Of a stretch of 64,000 nt of DNA, positions 56,701 through 64,000 are shown one piece after another. The stretch covers positions 221,221,555 through 221,285,554 of the forward strand of contig CM023449.1 of assembly GCA_013339765.2 (NCBI GenBank). The letters are read 5' to 3'. The translations under genes and the position numbers were made by a program. Each line of letters opens with the position of its first letter. Position 1 is the stretch's first letter. The DNA is from Haemaphysalis longicornis. Lineage: Eukaryota; Arthropoda; Arachnida; Ixodida; Ixodidae. The notes beneath the pieces were generated by a model, which saw only the letters and a list, made by a program, of their open reading frames with translations, searched no databases and was not told where the DNA came from.

Positions 56701-59700
56701 CCAAGACTTGGAATTTATTTTGAGAAAGCTCAGAGTGCGGCACGAGTAATTTCGAAACACCAGCGTTCTCTCGTAGCGGTCGTGTGTGATGCGCGTCAAA
56801 CCGTGCGCGTCTTCTCTCAGGTATCATTGGAGGATGCTACACGTTCATCGTGACAACCCTACACGTTTGTGCAGTTCTTTCAAAGCGATACCCTGTAGAT
56901 GTGTCTGTGCATCGATAGTGTTCGTCGTTATGTCTCTAAATAACTGCAAACCATACTGCCTTCAATTGTATTCACAAGTCCTGAATGATGCCTGGCACCA
57001 CCGGATAAGAGAAAGGCTGCACCGAAAAATGTTCTCTACTTTTTGTGGCCGTCTCAAATTGCGCAGTTTTTAAGTGCACAGAACTTCAGGGCCGCGCCTT
57101 GTCGTAGCTCGCTCGCTGGACCCAAGTAGAGCCACACGGCGTTCCGTCGTCGCGGCGTAACCGAGAGGATTCGAAACCAAGGCGGTTTATATATAGTCAT
57201 AAGCGTTTGAAACTCGTGCACCGCTGGCGATTGTCGAAAATCTCCCCGTTGTTTAGCGCAAACAAAACTGCAGGTACATTTGAGACAAAATACACGTAAT
57301 CAACCGGCAGCGCCCGCGCTCATTTAGTTAGGAACGCTCGTTGGGTTGGTTTTTAAGATAGTAAGCGAGAAAAGTGGCAGTGGAACGTCGGCACGTGCGG
57401 GCGGAAAAGCAAGCACAAAAAGAACAGAACTCCCGCCGGCGCAGTTTCACGCGGGGGGCGCCCGAGCACTGCGAAGGCGGGACATTTGAATTGCATTGGG
57501 TGTACGTATCAGTGAGCGAGTAACGGCGCTACAGCCCATTATGACGAATCACTGCTCTGCACTTCCGACAGATTTCACATTCAGTGTAACGGCTTTAATT
57601 TTTTACTTCACGTTAAAGATGCACCGACTCGCCCACCAACAAGTCCTTCTAAAAAAGGTAAGACATAAGGTTCTCCGGAACAAACAAAATTCCCTCATCA
57701 GAGCAAAATAGGCCCCAGTGTTGTACTATTGGGCTATATCCTCCCATTTCGGGAGAGGCGTTCGTCTTGCCGTGGATATAAAGAGTCCGGTGATGATGAT
57801 GATGATGATGCTGGTGATGATTATGAAGCTCACAGTAACCCTGCACAAATTATTAAAGTGAACACAAGGTTCTATCATCGGAATCTAAGGAGTGCTTGCC
57901 TCGGATGCCACGGTGAGCTGCACGAATGATGCAGACACGGCGTGACCGAGTACTCGTTCCATGAAAATCAAGCATCGCGACTCGGCGCCTCCGCTGCCCT
58001 GGGTAGACCCGGGGGCCCCTTCGATCATACTGGACAGGTCAGCGCTGAACAGCGGGCCCAGGTTGAAGATCACCGTCCACGCCACGAACAGCACCATCGA
58101 GTTCTCGCCCACAGAAGCCACGGCGGCGTTAATCTCGCGAAAGAAGGCGGGGTCTTTCAGAATGAACCTACGAAGTATACAGCAGAAAACAGTGAGGCAT
58201 ATTTCGCAAGGCATGCTTTAATGAAGATGTTACTAAGGGCACGAAGCAACTTACGAGAAGCCCGCAAAGTTTGGGTGCAAACGCGAACAGACATGGACAG
58301 TGCATCGTAACGGGATTAATATTGGTTTCTAAATGCGGGGAAATATTCGACGCGCGCTGAGCGCCATTTTACTAGCATGAACTATCGCGCATGAAATATT
58401 CGCAGTAACCGACCGCAGGTGAATGCTTTCGTAGGTGTTCGGCAGAGCCAGGGGCAGAGCCGAAAAAATTAAATACGTGGCAAATAGGAGAGCTAAAAGG
58501 ACGCTCCTGTTCATTCCCCTCACAAAAAGAGACTGCTGTTACAAAGCACGTGTAGAAACACCCTAAGAAAATAATGGAAGCTACTAAGCCCGCCGAAGTC
58601 GAAAGAACGGGTTTGAGAGATACGGATTTGGTTGCAGTTTCAGCGTGTTTACAGACACCTGACACAAAGGTGGTCGAAGTTGCAACACTACAGAAGCTTC
58701 GAAGATCGTTCGCTCCTTTTGTGTTGTTTTCATCTTGGGACTGCCGAAATGCATTATAAGCCTGACGTCCAGCTTGCGTCCCTTTGTCACTCTTGCTTAT
58801 CAGTACTTCCTCCCTTTCGAAGGTATGACGAATTTTTGCTCTAGAGATGACTTAGCAAACCGTCGAAATTCTATACTGGCTGAACAACTGCTGCTCGCCC
58901 CGGTTCTTACCTAGTAGAAGGCGACCGCAGCTGCGCATCTGTCACGTTCAGGTGGTCCGAGAAAAAGCGCGTCCACGCATCGGACGGGAGCGCCGAGCCC
59001 TGCGAGTCAAACTGTCTCCTGTTGAGCGGCGGCGACTCGTCGCTCTTGTACGTAACGGTGAGCGCCCTAGTCACGATGTCGTCGATGTCCATGAAGCGCT
59101 TCAGCTCGGTGCCACACGAGCTGCGCTGGTCGACGAAGTGCTCGCACACGTTCTTCAAAATCGTGGGGTACGTTTCGCGGACGAACCATTCGCGGCGGGT
59201 GTGGACCCACTCGGTCACTACGGCCGAAGTGTGCAACGCGATGACGGTGTGGTCGACTAGGTTCAGCGTCAGCACGGGGTTGAGGCCCACGCTGCGGTGA
59301 CAGTAGGCCAGAGCCTGGAGGAAACCTCGACTTGTCGAGGCTGCCTTTGGCGTAGCCTGTTGGGCAAGGGCATGTGGATAATAGGGAGTTTAGGCTGACC
59401 GTTCCAACGTGGCCACCACCAGCGAGGCGAGCGCACTACTGCGAACTCCATTTCTTCAGTTACGACGAAACCACGAAAACGCTTCCGAATCGGCGAAGAC
59501 GTCACGCACGTCAACGAGGTTTAGAACGGAGGCGAAAAACGTCGACCGAAGCGCGAGCATACTTTTATGCAGCTCCCAGCAAGGCAGCCTTGTCTTGGCT
59601 ATTGGAAATTTGAACGGCTTCTTTCAAATTACTTGGAACCATTATATCGTGTCAGCAATTACTTTGTGTAAGAGAGGTGAAAAGCGGAAATGGTATTTTG

Positions 59701-61375
59701 GTTTAGTTGAGTGACAAAACATGAATGCTTATATGTATTTCCTTTTGAACGAACGTTTCGTTTACACACGCATAGGGCACGACCAGTGACGCGAATGATT
59801 CCCCTTCGAGGGAGATATGGTTATTGGTTACCTAAAAGCCTTTACGCAGCTGATGCTCTGGTTGTGCTGTGAGGGCCGTCGGGAGCGGAGCGGACCGTCA
59901 AAAACGGCCAGCTAAAGCTGTTTAGTGCTTTCGGGTCGATATAGTGCCTGCTTGACGAGAAGGTAGGCAACGAGAGTACAATGAAAACAGCGGAAATAAT
60001 ACGGGGCATTTAGCCACATGCTAACAAACAGCGCTTGGAGTCTTCTATGCAATGGCGATACCGAGTAATAGTCTCGAATGTGGGGAGTGGACTGAAAAAC
60101 GGGATCACATAATTCCTGCTACCGGTGGGGAGCAGTGATGCGAGAACTCTGGTCTACCATACCACGGTTGCAAATGCAGCTTAGCTAAGGCCGTTCGACT
60201 GGTCTCTGCGTATACCTTGCGCGCATTTTCGTGGAACGCCCTTCCTGCTACTTTTTGCACGTGCTTACGTGACAGGTACTCTAGCGCGTGTGCATGTTTG
60301 AGCTATCACGACGTATAATCGACGTTACGACGTACGTTGATCCATCTCTCCGAAGACTGAAAGATGACGCCATGTAGTTGCTAAGCGCGACTCTACGTTA
60401 CGTGTCCAAACGATTCCGTCGATTTCAACGCGTGATTCAAAAACCGCGTGAAGGAATTTGGAAGGCCGCATATTATTGTTTTTGCCGCGGGCACAATATA
60501 AATACCTCCTTTAATCACAAGTCCAGTTAAAAAATATGTGGCCGCACGACTCGCTGTCATTGTTGCAGCATTCCTTTTGGTCGTACACGTAGTCTGAATG
60601 ATAGATCTAAAATTTCCGATTTCAAAAGTTCTAGTGCGCGATCAGCAAAACCGTTTCGGGTTGAGGTGCTTTATGTGAGGCCCTTTAATTTGGGATAAAC
60701 AAAATATACTGAAAAAAAAAAATCGGTTGTCTGTTCCTTTTAAAGTGTCCCTACTTTATAAGGCGAGCCAAATATTGGGAATTTAACGCGTCAAAGTTAC
60801 ACTTGCGCCTTGAGGCGCGTCGTAGGGGAGGGCTCCGGATTGGTTTCCGCTGACCGGGAATCTGTAACGCGCGCCGGAATCTCGGAATTTTCGCTCTTGG
60901 CCTCCGTCTGAAAAGCAGCCACTAAGGCCGGAATGGAACCCGCGTCCTTGGGTTCAGCACCTACTCAGGAGGACCCCCCAGTGAAGACTACCTGTGGCCA
61001 CGTCATGCCGCCCTCGGCGAGGAGGTTGCGGAACGGGCCCGTGTCGTCGCGCTTGCGCAGCGCCACGTCCTCGCAGCTGCGGAAGAGGACGGCCGCCTTC
61101 TGCGTCAGCGTCTGGGGCGCGCCTCCGCTTCCGGCGGCCACGACCCCGGAGTGGGCGGCCGACGCCAGGGCCGCCATGTAGCGACGGCGGTGCGTGCGCT
61201 GCACCGACTCGTTGTGCTTGCTGTCCCAGCCGCTGCACACGAAGCTGTAGAAGTTGTTGCAGGGGTCCACCACCGTGTTGATGGTGTCCTGCAGCAGACG
61301 GCTGAATTCGGCGCAGCCGCCCGTCTCGCAGATCTGGTAGAAGTGGTTCGGGATCGTCGGGTACGGGAACATCAC
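53440..61375 (-). CDS. Neprilysin-like (family M13) protein lacking the zinc site; five exons, N-terminus outside
   Basis: Exons on the minus strand are 61,375-60,992; 59,356-58,911; 58,167-57,900; 56,519-55,995; 53,742-53,440. Their phases (0/0, 0/2, 2/0, 0/0, 0/stop) join into about 641 codons without a stop. M13 hallmarks are VVDPCNNFYSFVCSGW near the start, LRYGAIGSL in the centre, the LPGM..YSEDMLFFIAF block and the terminal CPSGSPMN...RC. Active members have HExxH right after the YGxIG block and an ENxAD-type glutamate ligand downstream. Here the positions read SLVAEALFEEF and VDPLLNTEEAFLLYGG, so the zinc ligands are gone. Several sequons (NLS, NAT, NFS) fit a secreted or ectoplasmic domain. 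Family members are usually about 700-780 residues; the missing part should hold the membrane anchor or signal peptide. I infer an expressed pseudo-peptidase, since all five exons stay open and splice sites are intact. Confidence 0.85.
53743..55278. other. Last intron of the M13-like gene, left part
   Basis: It contains the second direct-repeat copy (53,999-54,105) and a 158-codon minus-strand frame (54,735-55,211) rich in Pro, Ser and Arg with no domain, probably repeat-derived. No extra exon is needed for phase. Confidence 0.5.
53999..54105. repeat. Direct repeat, copy 2
   Basis: See 52,952-53,057. It differs by a few single-base changes, about 1,047 bp away, same orientation. Confidence 0.92.
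55279..55791. mobile_element. TTAA-type MITE, family 2 (513 bp), in an M13-gene intron
   Basis: It begins TTAAAGGAGCCATGAAGACA and ends TCTCTTCATGGCTACTTAA. It aligns end to end, in reverse, with 29,881-30,394. Confidence 0.85.
55995..56519 (-). CDS. M13-like gene, central exon with ablated catalytic site
   Basis: The acceptor CGCTCAG and the donor AAG-GTAATT bound 175 codons in phase 0. It begins AQEDIRRITKNIDYPLNLS, has an Asn/Thr-rich stretch with sequons (NNATANFS, NATS), then YYRFYDSACRSVVVSPIAAA, corresponding to the substrate-strand region before the catalytic helix. It then reads SSGLRYGAIGSLVAEALFEE, where active enzymes have YGxIGxxxxHExxH. Both histidines and the catalytic glutamate are absent in this alignment. 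It ends KECIERSNFK. Confidence 0.85.
56520..57899. other. Intron of the M13-like gene (GC-AG type)
   Basis: It starts with GCAAGC after GAG and ends CGCTCAG on the minus strand. The segment expected in M13 proteins between these exons, about 30-40 residues around the WMDE motif, is not seen. A phase-0 exon could lie here undetected. Confidence 0.5.
57795..57835. repeat. (GAT)n microsatellite
   Basis: GATGATGAT run with a CTG interruption, inside an intron. Confidence 0.85.
57900..58167 (-). CDS. M13-like gene exon, helical segment
   Basis: The acceptor CTTCGTAG precedes FILKDPAFFREINAAVASVG; the codon for the preceding Arg is split across the intron from 58,911. The exon continues SMVLFVAWTVIFNLGPLFSA and ends TVASE before a GC donor (GAG-GCAAGC). 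It corresponds to the helical 'YL-W' region of M13 proteins. No better GT donor keeps the frame. Confidence 0.8.
58168..58910. other. Intron of the M13-like gene
   Basis: No nested element with clear ends recognised. Confidence 0.5.
58911..59356 (-). CDS. M13-like gene exon, N-terminal lobe
   Basis: The acceptor CCCAACAG and the donor CTAG-GTAAGA bound 446 nt, entering in phase 0 and leaving in phase 2. It encodes SRGFLQALAYCHRSVGLNPV, then WVHTRREWFVRETYPTILKN, the helical lobe with Cys residues, then DAWTRFFSDHLNVTDAQL, resembling the W..F.......I..D segment of M13 proteins. It has an N-glycosylation sequon (NVT). Confidence 0.85.
59357..60991. other. Intron of the M13-like gene
   Basis: AT-rich with short repeats. 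No exon needed for phase and none recognised. Confidence 0.5.
60992..61375 (-). CDS. M13-like gene, first exon in window
   Basis: The acceptor CTGCCCCCAG and the donor CACAG-GTAGTC bound 128 codons in phase 0. It begins VMFPYPTIPNHFYQICETGG, reaches the family's N-terminal signature VVDPCNNFYSFVCSGW, then an Ala/Gly-rich stretch and KAAVLFRSCEDVALRKRDD, matching the 'K...Y..C' block. At least one further upstream exon with the cytosolic tail and membrane anchor is expected beyond 61,376 or outside the window. Confidence 0.85.
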
Positions 61376-62904
61376 CTGGGGGCAGTTTAGTGAGCGCGGT
61401 TTTGCAGTTCCCTCTTTTAGGTCACGTCTGTTCAGAACCTTGGACCATAGAGGGAATGGTTCACTCGGTTCTTTCCGGAGAAGTGTGGTCTGCGGTGCCA
61501 GACAGATCCGAGCCAACTAAGAACGCCGCGACGATCGGGAATAGACCCGACGTTCCTGAGAAAGTCTCACCGGTTGTAATTGCACCACCCAAACCACTTC
61601 CACATGGCAAAGTAGTCTTGAATGTTTTCACTTTGGCTCCTTTTCATTCGAGGTAGCATAGGCCATAGCAGTTCAGCCTTACTTGACTTGGCCCAGCGTT
61701 CGTATGCGTCCAACGTAGGTCATCTGGCTCACGGGAGACTCTCCTAGCTAAACCTGCATAGACTTTGTTGGGGTGGGGGAGACGATATAAAGACATAAAT
61801 CTCGGAGGAAAATTTATAAGCCGCACAGAATGGAAGCCGCTGAAAATGGCTGATCTGCACACGGCGTGCAAGGACGAGCAGCCTGGGATGAGATGCCGAG
61901 AGAGGTGGCGAGGTCCAGAAATTTCAGAAGGCATGAAAGATGTCACTGGCGGATAGTCCTAACAGCTGTGACCTTGCGTGGTAATGGTTCGAGGACATAT
62001 CGGTCGGTAATATGGCCGGGACAAATAGCTCCTGACAGGTGTAAATCACATTTGCTGGGGCTCAGAGAGAAACCGTTGTCGCGAATGCGAGGGAAGAGTT
62101 TACGAAGAGGACTACTTGCTTTTAGGAAAATGAGCAAGAAGTACCGGCGAAAACCGGGCTCGGCGAAGGGCGAGGGAGAGAATGGCCCATGCACACGCCG
62201 CTTTTCTTGAGCGCATCCGACAGTGAAATTTCGGGCAACAATTTTATGACATCGCGGTTCTGTTTTCCCATAGAGGCCCCTCGACGCGTGAAGCTGTAGA
62301 AGAAGAAACTTCATTTTCGCAAGGAACTCATAGTGCGGAGCTCTCGGGAGAGTCGACAGGGCCATCTCTGCATGTTCAATCAGTGTCCGGTGCACTTCCG
62401 CGCTAGAGTCGCCCAGCCTCCTTTTGCATGAAGACGGGGGGGGGGGGGGGGGGGGTGTAGTAGTATTGGGTATGAAAGAAAGTTTGGCGTTTTCGGTGCA
62501 CGTCCAGAGAGTATAATAAATGCTGGGCAGTTTTTGAGAAGCGTTCCACAAAAGCACAGGAGGTGAAAAGTGCATCAGCTTTCCGTGTTTCGGGTTAACC
62601 GATAAACAATTTGCCCATTTGAGCAGCACTTGCGACGTATGGGTGATATGTTTCGCATACGAGGGCTGGGTATGAAAATGGCATTGTTTGTCTACTTTTT
62701 GTTGTTTCTGTAATAACTTTTCACTATCACGTTGATGAGTGTTTGTATAAATAAACAGTTGTGAGTCCGCGCGTGTCTTGTATACCGCTTTTCGTGTTTT
62801 GTCTTTTTGAGCAGTTAATGTGTTGATGGTAACGTCTGCCAGCTGGCTTTGGAACATGATACCTGCGATCCACGCGTAGACACAAGAGAAATCGCAAGTT
62901 CTGC
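61376..62904. other. Intron or upstream region of the M13-like gene
   Basis: A 330-codon minus-strand frame (61,943-62,935) is the longest non-transposon frame. It runs through a G-tract (62,435-62,455, read as poly-Pro) and shows no domain, so I treat it as chance or repeat-derived. No anchor exon was found. Confidence 0.4.
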
Positions 62905-63065
62905 TAGCTGAAAGAAAGACTAAAACGTGGCGCAAACTATTCGCGGATGAAGAAGACAGCTAAGACAGATACAGGTGCCTGTATCTGTGTTACCTTGTCT
63001 TCTTCATCCACGTCTAGTTTGCGCGGTGTTTTCTTCTTTCTTTAAGTATGTACCAACTAGCTCAG
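62905..63065. repeat. Foldback element
   Basis: The centre ACAGATACAGG-TG-CCTGTATCTGT (62,965-62,988) is flanked by GGATGAAGAAGACA and TGTCTTCTTCATCC (14 bp perfect). More loosely, AAACGTGGCGCAAACTA pairs with TAGTTTGCGCGGTGTTT and GCTAGCTGAAAGAAAG with the CTTTCTTTAAG...CTAGC side. The arms total about 75 bp. Confidence 0.8.
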
Positions 63066-63268
63066 CAGTAAGTTTTGTTAAATCGTTTTTCTCCTAGCTG
63101 TTATCCTTCCGCGCCCGTGTGTGGTTCGGGAGCGCGCTTTCGCCCTCACTCCCGGAGCGGTTTCAGCAATTTCAACAAACGAAATCTGCTCCAATTGATC
63201 CAAAAGACAATATCGTCCTTAGCTCTTTGTCGAAAACCTAGCACTAGAGATTTCTTACGCCAACCATC
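63066..63268. other. No gene seen
   Basis: Unassigned. Confidence 0.3.
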
Positions 63269-63498
63269 CGTGGGGGCTTAGTGGCTAAGGCGTTGTGCTG
63301 CTGAGCTCAAGAACCTAGCTTCGACTCTGCCCGCGGCGGCTGCTTTTCTGACGGAGGCGACAAGCAAATCCGCAAGTGCATCCAGATTGCGGTGTACTTA
63401 AAGATCCCGTGGTGGCAAAAGCTAATCCGGAGCCCTACACTACGGCGCGCCTCAAACCCCAGGTGGAGCTTCGGCGCGCTGAACCCCACAATAAACTT
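63269..63498 (+). mobile_element. Ruka-like tRNA-derived SINE, near full length
   Basis: The tRNA-like head has an A-box GGCTTAGTGGCTAAGGC and a degraded B-box AGCTTCGACTCTGCC. It is followed by GCGGCGGCTGC and the body blocks AAAGATCCCGTGGTGGCAAA and AATCCGGAGCCCTACACTAC shared with the copy at 11,140-11,325. Confidence 0.8.
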
Positions 63499-64000
63499 CT
63501 TGCCGTTATCCGCCCGCACCGTGTCTGGGTCGGTATCGCGCTTTGACCGACGCTCCAGGAACAGTTTGAGCAATTTCAAGAAACTAAAAAAGGGCACATC
63601 TCCTCGCGAGAGGGACTCGAGTAAATGCGTCGCATAGGGGGTGGGTGTATTGCGTTAACGTTTAGTGTTTGGGGAGTTGGTGGTAGTGAATGCGTTGTAT
63701 CAGCAGATTCTTGACGTAGTTTGAATGAGTCAAGGATATAAGGCGCGTTCGTAGCCTTCCATTCTGTGTCGGCTTTGTGGCGCAGTGGGTAGAGCCAACA
63801 CCCTCTCAATTTTCTTCAGGCCTCTCCAGCCCCTCCTTTCCACACGCGCTACGTCACGCTATGTGTCCGACCGCTCGACTGGCGCGAGCCGGCAAGGACG
63901 CACGGCTCCCTCTGTTTCCGCTGGCGGGCTCATACGGGCAAGTTCTGGCGGGAACTCGATCTTTCGGTGAGGGGCAAGCCGCTGCCTTTGTCTTTCAATG
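63499..64000. other. No gene seen; a second tRNA-like head at about 63,772
   Basis: CTTTGTGGCGCAGTGGGTAG resembles a tRNA A-box head on the plus strand, without a matching B-box. The rest is unassigned. Confidence 0.35.

Overview
This is eukaryotic, intron-containing, very repeat-rich DNA. Exons with GT-AG (one GC-AG) introns are separated by kilobases of transposon debris: non-LTR retrotransposons, TTAA-type miniature inverted-repeat elements (MITEs) and tRNA-derived SINEs. The SINE copies at about 11.14 kb and 63.27 kb match what I recall of the Ruka family of hard ticks. The end of the decayed LINE near 18.2 kb, with its (ATG)n-like tail, is also typical of ixodid ticks. I therefore infer a hard tick (Ixodidae). 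The species cannot be told from the window.

Genes, all on the minus strand. (1) 53,440-61,375 holds five exons of a neprilysin-like (family M13) protein whose phases join exactly into about 641 codons ending in a real stop; the N-terminus lies upstream. It keeps the M13 fold hallmarks (DPC..FY.FVC.GW near the start, YGAIG in the middle, CPSGSPMN...C at the end). The HExxH zinc site and the ENxAD region are both replaced, so it looks like an inactive pseudo-peptidase. (2) 34,375-35,239 is a two-exon gene for a single-pass type I membrane protein of about 248 residues, with a cytosolic DRQPLL sorting-type motif and an acidic cluster. (3) 11,745-29,780 carries six exon-like segments of one or more genes I could not identify. 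Two sets, 26,945-27,191 + 25,044-25,150 and 20,359-20,484 + 18,485-18,745 + 11,745-11,993, are phase-compatible within themselves.

Mobile DNA, left to right. 0.4-9.4 kb is a chain of TTAA-type inverted-repeat elements that share TTTAAA at their junctions, two of them sister copies carrying different nested insertions. 13.5-16.0 kb has two inverted relatives of another DNA element. 16-18.2 kb is an RTE-like LINE broken by a second LINE 3' end. 21.8-23.9 kb and 29.9-30.4 kb hold MITEs. 32.4-34.35 kb and 35.5-36.0 kb are decayed LINE pieces. 41,523-50,642 is a full-length I/R1-type LINE bounded by a 12-14 bp target-site duplication, with a second 5'-truncated LINE nested in its RNase H domain and a 120 bp insert in ORF1. 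51.8-52.3 kb holds another LINE tail. 55.3 kb has a MITE inside the M13 gene.

Two patterns stand out. One is perfect or near-perfect palindromes, three of them exactly at retroelement junctions. The other is the catalytically stripped but otherwise open M13 gene. No bacterial operons, CRISPR arrays or rRNA genes were seen.
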